From assembly GCA_007131895.1 (NCBI GenBank), contig SLPR01000012.1, positions 1 through 12,539 on the forward strand: a stretch of 12,539 nt of DNA. Direction: 5' to 3'. Under the pieces are notes generated by a model that was not told where the DNA came from, did no database searches, and saw only the letters and a program-made list of their open reading frames with translations. The DNA comes from Bacteroidales bacterium. Lineage in GTDB: Bacteria > Bacteroidota > Bacteroidia > Bacteroidales > UBA7960. Below are positions 5,564 to 12,539 of the stretch, one piece after another (the first letter of the stretch is position 1; each line of letters begins with the position of its first letter). Made by a program: the position numbers and the translations under genes.

Positions 5564-6010
5564 TTATTCTGCCATGATTTCCAAAGCCCTGACCAGGGCT
5601 TTTTTTATGATCTCTTCGTGATCAAAAGCCAGTTCGGGCAATTTGGTCAGATTAAACCATTTGGCATTGATAGCGTCAGTGCCGGGAATTAGTTTCGGGT
5701 TATTCTTACAGAAGCCCCAGAAAGCGATAGTTATGATTCTGCATCGGGGATCGCGATCAGGTTTGCTGAATGCTTCCAGTTGATAAAACTTAATGTCTTT
5801 TAGTCCGGTTTCCTCTTCAACTTCCCTGGCCACACATTGCTCAAGTGTTTCTTTGTCATCTAAAAACCCTCCCGGAAGGGCCCATTGACCCTTGAAAGGT
5901 TCATTTTGTCTTTGTATGAGCAGGATGTTAAGCTTTTCATCCGCTTTCATGTTAAATATCACTGCGTCAGTAGTTACAGCAGGACGAGGGTGTTGGTAAG
6001 AATAACTCAT
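5564..6010 (-). CDS. NUDIX hydrolase, ADP-ribose pyrophosphatase-like
   Basis: A 148-residue NUDIX protein. The box GX5EX7REUXEEXGU is complete: Gly48, Glu54, then REVEEETGL from Arg62 to Leu70, counted from the ATG start. It is followed by AFSKPDRDPRCRIITIAFW (80-98), close to the segment found after the box in ADP-ribose- and NrtR-related NUDIX domains. The expected reaction is Mg-dependent cleavage of a nucleoside diphosphate linked to another group, most likely ADP-ribose or a similar nucleotide. No winged-helix domain follows, so it is not an NrtR-type regulator. The frame could begin at a TTG at 6019, but the ATG at 6010 is preferred because it is a standard start and leaves a normal 17-base gap after the upstream gene. 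It is probably co-transcribed with the 25-residue repeat protein. Its last codons contain the terminator of the convergent elbB. Confidence 0.92.
   Translation of the reverse strand: MSYSYQHPRPAVTTDAVIFNMKADEKLNILLIQRQNEPFKGQWALPGGFLDDKETLEQCVAREVEEETGLKDIKFYQLEAFSKPDRDPRCRIITIAFWGFCKNNPKLIPGTDAINAKWFNLTKLPELAFDHEEIIKKALVRALEIMAE
5583..5606 (+). terminator. Intrinsic terminator of elbB, inside the NUDIX coding sequence
   Basis: AAAGCCCT (5583-5590) pairs perfectly with AGGGCTTT (5595-5602) around a GACC loop, followed on the plus strand by a run of seven T (5600-5606). It lies 32 bases past the elbB stop. On the opposite strand the same bases encode ALVRAL near the NUDIX C-terminus. There is no T-run on the minus strand, so it should stop only rightward transcription. 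Confidence 0.88.
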
Positions 6011-6027
6011 ATATTGCAAAAGATTTT

Positions 6028-6441
6028 TTAATCGCTGAAAGGTCCCTTGTGATAATCATCAAGATCTTCCATACGTTTGATTTTGAAAGATTGAATTTTT
6101 TTACAAATAATAATAAATACCTGAAGATTGTTTTCCTGCAACCATCGCAGGCTTTCTTCCTTGTAGTTGACAGCTTCAGCCAGCAAGGCAAGGAACTCAA
6201 ATTTTCGTTCTTTCAGCCACCTCAATGCATTGTCGTCTTCCCAGATGGCTTTGCTCAGCGCTGCATATTGAGGGAATTTGTTTTTCATCAACCATTGAAA
6301 AGCTTCATCATTGGTGTGAATGGCATTGGCAAGGGCCGCAAGTTCAGGATATCCGTTTTTCATTAACCAGTAAAGGAACTTACTATTGCCTCCAACAGCT
6401 TCACCAAACGAAATCAATATCTTAACCGGATAGTTTATCAT
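6028..6441 (-). CDS. Unrecognised protein of four 25-residue helical repeats
   Basis: A 137-residue protein with no family that I can name. Residues 22-121 are four tandem repeats of exactly 25 residues each, with the invariant tryptophan of the WL pair at 25, 50, 75 and 100. The consensus is roughly (A/S)(F/L)xWLxxxx(F/Y)xxxAALxxAIxxxDE; the last copy is the most divergent. Residues 8-21 (ILISFGEAVGGNSK) resemble the second half of a repeat, so there may be 4.5 units. The pattern predicts two short helices per unit and a compact superhelical, protein-binding solenoid. The charged tail (about 120-137) is not repeated. There is no signal peptide or membrane segment, so it is probably cytoplasmic. 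An in-frame stop lies just upstream of the ATG at 6441. It sits 17 bases before the NUDIX gene and is likely its operon partner; a functional link is not shown. Confidence 0.75.
   Translation of the reverse strand: MINYPVKILISFGEAVGGNSKFLYWLMKNGYPELAALANAIHTNDEAFQWLMKNKFPQYAALSKAIWEDDNALRWLKERKFEFLALLAEAVNYKEESLRWLQENNLQVFIIICKKIQSFKIKRMEDLDDYHKGPFSD
6079..6378 (-). repeat. Four tandem 75-base coding units (25 residues each)
   Basis: This is the DNA under the repeat domain of the 6028-6441 protein. The tryptophan codons lie at 6367-6369, 6292-6294, 6217-6219 and 6142-6144, exactly 75 bases apart. The units are clearly related in protein but diverged in DNA, so this is an old duplication rather than a slippage-prone satellite. 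Confidence 0.75.
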
Positions 6442-6543
6442 CGATATTATTAGTTATGATCCTCCATTGTTGTTTTCTTTGAATAATTTCTTCTGCCAGT
6501 GGGGCCATTCCCACTTTAGGAAACGGAAAAAACTTTTCCCTTT

Positions 6544-9500
6544 TTATCTCATTAAGTACATTTTACCAAATCCCTCATGAAAATATTTCGAAGCAGAAGT
6601 TGAGTTCATATCAATCTGTTTTCCGTCAATATTGGTGATTACTCTGTAAAGATAAACGCCGTTGGCCAATCTGTCACCATATTGGTCTGTGCCATCCCAT
6701 GCATATTGCGTGATATTTCTTCCAATGCGAATTGGTCCTAACTCAGCCATGTCTATTTCTCTCACCACCTTCCCGGTAATGGTAAGAATCTGGATTTTCA
6801 TGTAAGTAGGCAATTGAGAACCCGTAAGTGTAAATACAAAATGAGTAGCTGTAGTAAACGGATTGGGCCAGTTGAGCACCTCGGTGATGGTTGATTCTGT
6901 GATCACCTCAAAATTGATAACATAATCATTGTCGCCCGACTCATTAAGTGATTTGTCGGTTGCCTGCACACGCAGCGTATATTTACCATCCAGCTCAAAT
7001 TCAGGCTCAAACTCTATACTGCAAATGTTGTCGGGCAGTGTAGCAGGGTAAAACCTCATGTTTTCCTGTCCTTCTGACCTGAAATACAGCCTTTCTCCCC
7101 CGGGAGTGCCTGGAGTGCTGAGATAAACTTTCAGCAGTGTAGTGTCATTTAAGGCCATGAAGGGGTTTTCGTCCCGCAGGCTAATGTGGATAAAGGGTCG
7201 GGCTGAGACGATATCGCCATCCATTATCTGAATCCCGTCAAAGGTTACGTCAAGCAGAGGATTGGTTTTGTCCTTTTCAACAAAAAAAGGAATCTGACCG
7301 ACATTGTTGAAAGAGTATTGTTCAAGCTGATCATTGTCAGGGTTTACTTCAATCCATAAACTGTTGTTTCCTGCCAGCCCCTTGGTGTCGAAGTAAATGC
7401 TGTCAATCAATATGTCTCCTGCCGGATGAGGACGCTGTCGCGGGTACCCGATGGGATGGATTTGTCTGTTCTCATCCAAAATCCAGTATTTTACCAGCAG
7501 GCTGTCCATATCATAGTCGCTAATGTTATGAATAGCAGTGGAAAACAAAATCTTTTTTCCTTCGGGTACCGAATCTTTTTCAAAAACATAGTGGATGGAA
7601 GGATTGAGTGCTGTTTCAGGAATTCCCTCATAAACTACTTTCCAGTATCTCATCTGGGCCGGTGTGCGGTTTTCGTCATCTCTCATGTTTACCATCAGCC
7701 TCAGGTAGGGATGCTGATTTGCATCCACCTGTTTGTTAAGATCAATGTTTCCCTGTTGTGTTGGAATACCTGTGATAAGTGTGTCAGCATAACCGTTTTT
7801 GTTTATCCCTATTACATTGAGCCATACAGAATCTGTATTGAGCTGATCAAAGCTTTCCTGGTTCCAGTAAATGGTTTCCCATTTGCTTGCAGGCCCAATG
7901 GTTTCTGAAAGGATGCTACCCTGGTCCCAGTTGGTAGTGATGCTGTCATTGAGCTGGATGACGGAAGTGATTAACGCGCCTATTACTTCATTGGCCGACC
8001 CTATGGGGGCACCTTTCTGACCGAAAAGCAGATAGGGTGTATTGTTGACCAGGGTACGTATATTGGCGCTCCCCAGGCTTTCAAAAGCCTGGTAAAGCTC
8101 CTCGGGGTAGTTTTGTGCGTTATGGTTGCGGTGGCTTACAGCCATTACATAATGACCTTCCGGGATGGTGTCGATAAAGGCACGAATTCTTTCTATCCAC
8201 ACTTCGGAGGTGGAGTAAAAGTCGAAGGTGTTGAGGTTTCGGATGCGGCAGTGAAAATTGTTGTATTGACCCAGGTTGTTTCCCTGGTTTACACTTATCC
8301 AGTGATCTGCTGACACCGGGTCGAATACGGCAAAATAAACACCATTACCCACATCCGACAGGCATGAGAAAATCTCAAGGTTTACCCCATTCTTCCTTAC
8401 AAATTGTTCTGTCCATGCAAGATAGGGATATATTCCTGTTTGGGCTTGTATGGAGTTGATGCTGTTGACAAATTCCCATTTTTGTTCCTTCTGATTGTGC
8501 GACACATAACTGTAAGTGTTGTTTTTAAACTGGTCAAAATGGGACTGGCTCCATCCTTTCAGCCCTTCTATGTGTTGAAAACTGCTTTGACGCCAAACAT
8601 ATTCTCCTGTATAGGCAGAGTCAATGCTTACCCTCCAGAAATAAACCATGCTATCCACTAAATTTTGCGGCGGACTCCACTGAACAACTCCACCCTTGTG
8701 ACTAACAGCATGTGATAAAGGGTTACTGAATAATGGAGAAGTGTCAAGCTGGAAAATATAGTCTTTCTCAGAAATGAAAGGATCTCCGGTAGAGGCTTTT
8801 AATGTAACTGTGGAGGTAGGAACAAGGGCATAATTGAGAGGGAAAACCGGAATGATATCAGAGGATTTGATAAATAAGTTGTTGGTTGCCACGTTGTTGG
8901 ACTTGTCAATTTCATCAATCTGGTTAAGGGCATCCAGTGTAACGGTAAACTGGTTGATCCCCACGCCCAGCTCACGGTCAACAGGCATCCTGAAAGTTAT
9001 GGTATCCTTGAAGAGGGTTGTTCGTATTCTACGCTGATAGATTTCTGTTGTCCCATCAGGAAACCTTCTTTCCAAGTCCACAAACATAGAGTCGCTGATG
9101 GCTTTTCCTATGTTGGTAGAAATTACATGAACAGCAAAAGAATCCACCTCTGTTGTAACATCCTTGGGTGAGAAAAAGATATCACTGGATTCAACTTTGT
9201 AGTCAGGCTTGGGTTGGGCATTAAGGGTAACCGCCGGATCTCCATGCAGCGTTTTGAGCAAAGAAACATTTTTAATGTAAATATTGGGCGACTGAATATC
9301 CCTGATGGTTTCTCTGAGAATATGTCCTACAGGCTTACCGTAGCTTTTAGCGCTCACATGACGGAAGAACTCATTGGAGTATCGGTTCAGTTCGAAAGCT
9401 CCTGTGGCTGAAGTGGCCGCCAGGTAACCGATTACCCCTTTCTCTTCAATGAGGACAAACTCTTCACTGGAATTAACTCCACTTCCGAAGATGTCACCAG

Positions 9501-11511
9501 CAAAGCAGGAGTTGGCAACAAGAAACGGGTATTTGCCATAGTTGCTGTATTCTGAGGGATAGTCGATACTGATATCGAACCCGATACCTGCCGCATGTCC
9601 GAAAAAGGTCATGAAACTTACTCCATTGTTGATAATCTGCTTAAGGGAGTCAGACTGGTTGATTTGGATGGGGTCGGTAGAGCTCTTCAGGAAAGTGCGC
9701 ACGTAGCCACCAAAGTGGGTGTCTTCCATGGTTCTCTTGTATTGCCTGAGATATCCGGCCAGCACATTTTGCTCGTTGATGCTCGAACCCCCTCCGAAAT
9801 GAAGAATGTTTTTCATCCACTCCTGAGGCGTTTGCTGGGCATTGTGGTGTTGAATAACCTTATTCAGATACAGGGTAACATGATGGGGTGTTTGTGCGGC
9901 AAGCCTTCCGGTGGCCAGGGCAGGAGCATATCCGTGATTGTCCAGCCCGGAGGTGATGAGAATATCCGACGGAGGATTGCCAAAAGAGGGTACAAGAGAG
10001 ACTGCATAAATGGAGTTGTTGTTGCGGTAGTTTATGGCTCCACGGGTTTTGCCTATCAGGAAGAGCTTTTTTGGTTTTATATCGTAGTTGGCCAGGGTGA
10101 ATTTAGCAAAATTGCGCAATGCAATCGGGTGTTTTTTGATGCCATAGGCAAACTGATGGTACAACTCTTCCACATCCACGAGCAGCACTTTATACCCTGT
10201 TGAGTTTCTGAAATCCCGGTAATTGATGGCCGGATCCATCAGTTTTTGATGGGTAATCATCAGGTAGTCAGAGTTGAAATGTGCGGGAGCCATAAAGTTG
10301 GTAAAACGGGCGTAAGCATTGGGGTTTTCAGAAACCGGTTTTATGGAAGTTACATTGATGTACTGTTGGCTGGAAGTTATAAAAAGCTTCCGGGTCTGGG
10401 TGGGATTGGTAATGAGTGCTCTGTAGGTTCCGTCTTGCAGGAAAGCTCTTGACTTTACGTTGTTTGTCAGATTATAAACCCAAACCATATCTGACGATTC
10501 CGCCTGAAAGTTGCTGAATGCAATCATCGTTCTGTCGCCTGAAGAAGGGGGCAGCTCCATAGGCATGTTGCCCTGGTTTCTCATGTTGAAATTGTGCGGA
10601 TATCTCACCGAAATGTATGCAATGGCCGATCGATCAACGGGTGTACCCAGAGAATTGATGGAGCTGAAAACGAAGGGTGTTCCGGAGCTGTTAAGATTGT
10701 TGGCTGCTACCGATTGGTGAAACCTCAGAAGGGCATATCCCTCATAAATTGTGTCTATTAGCTGACCGGCAAATTGTATTTGCAAATGATGGTCGGGATT
10801 AAGGGGGCGGTAGTTGGATGCACCGGCTACAGCCATTTCAATAACGGCAGGCGGCCCGGCTGTATGTATGTTGGGGGTGGGAATGATTTTGGTTCGGCTC
10901 TGACCCAGGTTCAGCGCTCCATCAAACCAGCCTTCAGCCTCTGTGTATTCGGGCTCAGTAACTCCATAGTTGTTGGTTTCTCCCGCGTAATAAGATGACG
11001 TATAATCCTGGCGGGAAGTATACCAGAAAAAAGGTGCCGCAGTGTATCCGCTGAAATTGTTATTCTCCTGAATGATATATCTTCTGTTGTTGAGAGAATT
11101 ATTCCAGGTAAGGTAATAAGATAGGGTATCATTGATTAGGCTGTAATTGGGGTTGGGATGTTTTTCCGGGTCTTCATAAAATCCTTTGTCAAACCAACCG
11201 TCGTTTTTATCAGCGTAAAATTCAATAAAGTCTCCGGGATTAAAAAGTCCGGTGTTTTCATTTTTTACAAACAGGGGCTGTTCCTCTCCTCTTGCAAAAA
11301 TCTGGAAAGAGCGTGGGTCAAAACTTCCCACAGGTACTCCTGCATTGATGAGGGCATTGTATTCGATGCGAAAAACTCCCTGCTGGTGTATGGGTATGGC
11401 AAAATACTGCTGCTCATAGTTGATCCACTCATTGCCATAATTCTGAGACTTACCTGTCATTGAGGCAGAAAGCAACAGGGTGAAAAGGAGGAAAAGTTTT
11501 GCTTTTTTCAT
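6544..11511 (-). CDS. Giant C25-family cysteine peptidase, PorU2-like, with T9SS-type C-terminus
   Basis: A 1655-residue surface protein. The start at 11511 gives a good signal peptide (MKKAKLFLLFTLLLSAS, cleavage probably near TGKSQ); the frame extends 22 codons upstream to 11577, but that would bury the signal. Domains in order: a PorU-like N-terminal beta region (about 24-400), the C25 (gingipain-type) peptidase (414-764), a CARDB-like domain (775-873), an Fn3-like domain (890-976), an ILEI-like domain (1042-1175), a second CARDB-like domain (1303-1413), an Ig-like domain (1418-1535) and a FlgD-like C-terminal domain (1538-1655) ending in GKMYLMR, typical of T9SS cargo. The catalytic pair is present: His639 in FFGHAAG and Cys669 in ANSCFAGD. 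The usual GD after the hydrophobic strand is GK here (FLIGKTRG). PorU cleaves T9SS signals and attaches cargo to the surface; this relative may do the same or act as a surface peptidase. It lies downstream of a PorV/PorQ-family gene. Confidence 0.88.
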   Translation of the reverse strand: MKKAKLFLLFTLLLSASMTGKSQNYGNEWINYEQQYFAIPIHQQGVFRIEYNALINAGVPVGSFDPRSFQIFARGEEQPLFVKNENTGLFNPGDFIEFYADKNDGWFDKGFYEDPEKHPNPNYSLINDTLSYYLTWNNSLNNRRYIIQENNNFSGYTAAPFFWYTSRQDYTSSYYAGETNNYGVTEPEYTEAEGWFDGALNLGQSRTKIIPTPNIHTAGPPAVIEMAVAGASNYRPLNPDHHLQIQFAGQLIDTIYEGYALLRFHQSVAANNLNSSGTPFVFSSINSLGTPVDRSAIAYISVRYPHNFNMRNQGNMPMELPPSSGDRTMIAFSNFQAESSDMVWVYNLTNNVKSRAFLQDGTYRALITNPTQTRKLFITSSQQYINVTSIKPVSENPNAYARFTNFMAPAHFNSDYLMITHQKLMDPAINYRDFRNSTGYKVLLVDVEELYHQFAYGIKKHPIALRNFAKFTLANYDIKPKKLFLIGKTRGAINYRNNNSIYAVSLVPSFGNPPSDILITSGLDNHGYAPALATGRLAAQTPHHVTLYLNKVIQHHNAQQTPQEWMKNILHFGGGSSINEQNVLAGYLRQYKRTMEDTHFGGYVRTFLKSSTDPIQINQSDSLKQIINNGVSFMTFFGHAAGIGFDISIDYPSEYSNYGKYPFLVANSCFAGDIFGSGVNSSEEFVLIEEKGVIGYLAATSATGAFELNRYSNEFFRHVSAKSYGKPVGHILRETIRDIQSPNIYIKNVSLLKTLHGDPAVTLNAQPKPDYKVESSDIFFSPKDVTTEVDSFAVHVISTNIGKAISDSMFVDLERRFPDGTTEIYQRRIRTTLFKDTITFRMPVDRELGVGINQFTVTLDALNQIDEIDKSNNVATNNLFIKSSDIIPVFPLNYALVPTSTVTLKASTGDPFISEKDYIFQLDTSPLFSNPLSHAVSHKGGVVQWSPPQNLVDSMVYFWRVSIDSAYTGEYVWRQSSFQHIEGLKGWSQSHFDQFKNNTYSYVSHNQKEQKWEFVNSINSIQAQTGIYPYLAWTEQFVRKNGVNLEIFSCLSDVGNGVYFAVFDPVSADHWISVNQGNNLGQYNNFHCRIRNLNTFDFYSTSEVWIERIRAFIDTIPEGHYVMAVSHRNHNAQNYPEELYQAFESLGSANIRTLVNNTPYLLFGQKGAPIGSANEVIGALITSVIQLNDSITTNWDQGSILSETIGPASKWETIYWNQESFDQLNTDSVWLNVIGINKNGYADTLITGIPTQQGNIDLNKQVDANQHPYLRLMVNMRDDENRTPAQMRYWKVVYEGIPETALNPSIHYVFEKDSVPEGKKILFSTAIHNISDYDMDSLLVKYWILDENRQIHPIGYPRQRPHPAGDILIDSIYFDTKGLAGNNSLWIEVNPDNDQLEQYSFNNVGQIPFFVEKDKTNPLLDVTFDGIQIMDGDIVSARPFIHISLRDENPFMALNDTTLLKVYLSTPGTPGGERLYFRSEGQENMRFYPATLPDNICSIEFEPEFELDGKYTLRVQATDKSLNESGDNDYVINFEVITESTITEVLNWPNPFTTATHFVFTLTGSQLPTYMKIQILTITGKVVREIDMAELGPIRIGRNITQYAWDGTDQYGDRLANGVYLYRVITNIDGKQIDMNSTSASKYFHEGFGKMYLMR

Positions 11512-11625
11512 AAGTCTTATTCCCCGGGGGATATATGAGTTTTTAAAAGTTTTCGCCAATTGCATTTGCGTGTTCATTTAATATCCTGTTCGTACTTGTT
11601 GGCTCAGGCAATGATTTCAGGGGCT

Positions 11626-12539
11626 TTACTCTCTTCTGTTGATATTGAATCTCAAAGAAAAAATATTGGAATACAGAGCAATAGAGTTATCTCCCACGTC
11701 GGTGAGAGCGTAGTCCAGGGCCAGAACATTTCTGATTACGACTCCTACGCCCATGTTAACCTGCATTGATTGGGTTGTTTTTTCCGAAGGGGTTGAGTAT
11801 TCCTGATAGTTTCCAATTCCTGCCCTTAGGTATATGATTTCATTATAATTTAATTCCAGCCCTACTGAAGGGTCGATGCTAAATGGGTCTCCCCTGAACA
11901 TAACATTTCTTTTTCCGTCGGTGGTAATATTGAGGTCAGCAGAAGCCAGCAGTCCCAGCCGGTCGGCAAAGATGAAGCTTCTGGAAGCACCCAGTATGAC
12001 TCTTGGCAGCGTAATTTCCAGGCTGTTTTCGGGTATTTCGTTCCCTGTAATGGTAAAGACTTCTCTCATTCTGTCGTCAAGCTGGTAACTCCATGCGTTG
12101 AATGTTGAAGTGATGTCGCGTCCCATCAGGGCAAAGTTCCACTCCTGCCAGGAATATTGCACTCCTGCGTCGAGACCGAAACCCCAGGCACCGGCAAAAC
12201 TGCCTGCGGTGCGGCGGATTATTTTGGTGTTTACTCCCAGGCTGAGGTTATCATTCAGCATACGGGCATATGAGATCATGAAAGCGTTATCGGAGGCAGA
12301 AAATGAACGGATAAGGTCATACCTGAAATTTCCTTGTGCATCAATGAGTTCTGATGTATCGGGTATGTCGTCAATACCAAAACGTAAAAATGTAAATCCA
12401 AGGGCACTTTTTTCATCCAGGTTGAATGCTATGGCACCGTAATCGTATTGGGCAAGTCCTGCAAAATATTCGGTATGCATCAGTGCGATCTGAATATTGG
12501 CATCCACGCGGGTCAATCCTGCCGGGTTCCAGTATCCTG
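11626..12539 (-). CDS. PorV/PorQ-family outer-membrane beta-barrel, 5' end beyond window
   Basis: The frame is open to the right edge; 303 codons are visible and the signal peptide and first strands are missing. The apparent start at 12516 is a TTG inside the conserved motif YWNPAGL, which reads through from the edge, so it is not a real start. The motif, followed by the HTEYFAGLAQYDYGAIAF segment, is characteristic of the PorV/PorQ (UPF0164-like, FadL-fold) family. The rest consists of alternating beta strands with Gly and aromatic residues, and the last segment ends in LRFNINRRE, consistent with a barrel. In T9SS, PorV shuttles cargo from the translocon to the PorU sortase, and PorQ works with PorZ. 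It is adjacent to and upstream of the PorU2-like gene (115 bases to the chosen start), which supports a working pair. Which branch of the family it belongs to cannot be decided by eye. Confidence 0.88.
   Translation of the reverse strand, partial: GYWNPAGLTRVDANIQIALMHTEYFAGLAQYDYGAIAFNLDEKSALGFTFLRFGIDDIPDTSELIDAQGNFRYDLIRSFSASDNAFMISYARMLNDNLSLGVNTKIIRRTAGSFAGAWGFGLDAGVQYSWQEWNFALMGRDITSTFNAWSYQLDDRMREVFTITGNEIPENSLEITLPRVILGASRSFIFADRLGLLASADLNITTDGKRNVMFRGDPFSIDPSVGLELNYNEIIYLRAGIGNYQEYSTPSEKTTQSMQVNMGVGVVIRNVLALDYALTDVGDNSIALYSNIFSLRFNINRRE

Noticed and set aside
6011..6019. TTG start giving the NUDIX protein three extra residues
   Set aside because: The ATG at 6010 is a standard start codon; nothing in the family needs the extra MQY.
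9595..10203. Long plus-strand open frame (202 codons) inside the C25 gene
   Set aside because: It lies opposite the peptidase catalytic domain, has no recognisable features and no promoter; it is a shadow of the real gene.
11512..11577. 22-codon N-terminal extension of the C25 peptidase starting at 11577
   Set aside because: It would put a polar segment in front of a normal signal peptide, which begins with MKKAKLF at 11511.
1..12539. Search for CRISPR arrays, insertion sequences, tRNA or rRNA genes and a defence or phage system
   Set aside because: No regularly spaced direct repeats, transposase, tRNA-like fold, rRNA segment or defence-type enzyme was seen; the gene content is ordinary chromosomal.

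Overview
The window most likely comes from a member of the Bacteroidota (Bacteroidales- or Marinilabiliales-like, by impression only). The signs are a giant C25-family cysteine peptidase with a type IX secretion (T9SS)-style C-terminus next to a PorV/PorQ-family outer-membrane barrel, several TAnnTTTG (-7 type) promoters, A-rich ribosome entry regions instead of Shine-Dalgarno sites, and a DUF4918-like tail. I see no mobile elements, phage genes, tRNA, rRNA or CRISPR array. The content is mostly ordinary chromosomal genes.

Layout. (1) 1-162 (+): tail of a gene that runs in from the left, probably a DUF4918/SMUG2-like uracil-DNA glycosylase. (2) 171-977 (-): a two-gene operon of an OsmC-family thiol peroxidase and an FlK-like hotdog thioesterase. 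(3) 1188-1628 (-): a small exported protein with nine cysteines, with its own promoter and a clear terminator at 1105-1136. (4) 1629-2201: a 573-base divergent intergenic region rich in inverted repeats, with two candidate promoters pointing right. (5) 2202-4789 (+): a MacA-like adaptor and a MacB/FtsX-like ABC permease, without their ATPase or outer-membrane channel. (6) 4901-5551 (+): elbB, a DJ-1/PfpI-superfamily glyoxalase-like protein, preceded by a good promoter and a possible 13-codon leader ORF. (7) 5564-6441 (-): a NUDIX hydrolase and, upstream of it, an unrecognised protein made of four exact-length 25-residue repeats. (8) 6544-11511 (-): a 1655-residue PorU2-like C25 peptidase. (9) 11626-12539 (-): a PorV/PorQ-family barrel cut by the right edge.

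How the genes fit together. The PorV/PorQ-like barrel and the C25 protein are adjacent, co-oriented and in the order barrel then peptidase. By analogy with PorU-PorV they probably form a cell-surface pair linked to T9SS. The adaptor and permease would be the periplasmic and inner-membrane parts of a tripartite efflux or lipoprotein-type transporter whose ATPase is encoded elsewhere. OsmC, the Cys-rich exported protein and ElbB all suggest thiol, peroxide or carbonyl stress handling, but they are separate transcription units and no functional link can be shown from sequence.

I found no defence system or other clearly new multi-gene system. The items most worth a second look are the 25-residue repeat protein, the Cys-rich exported protein, an ILEI-like domain inside the C25 peptidase, and the palindrome-dense control region at 1629-2201.
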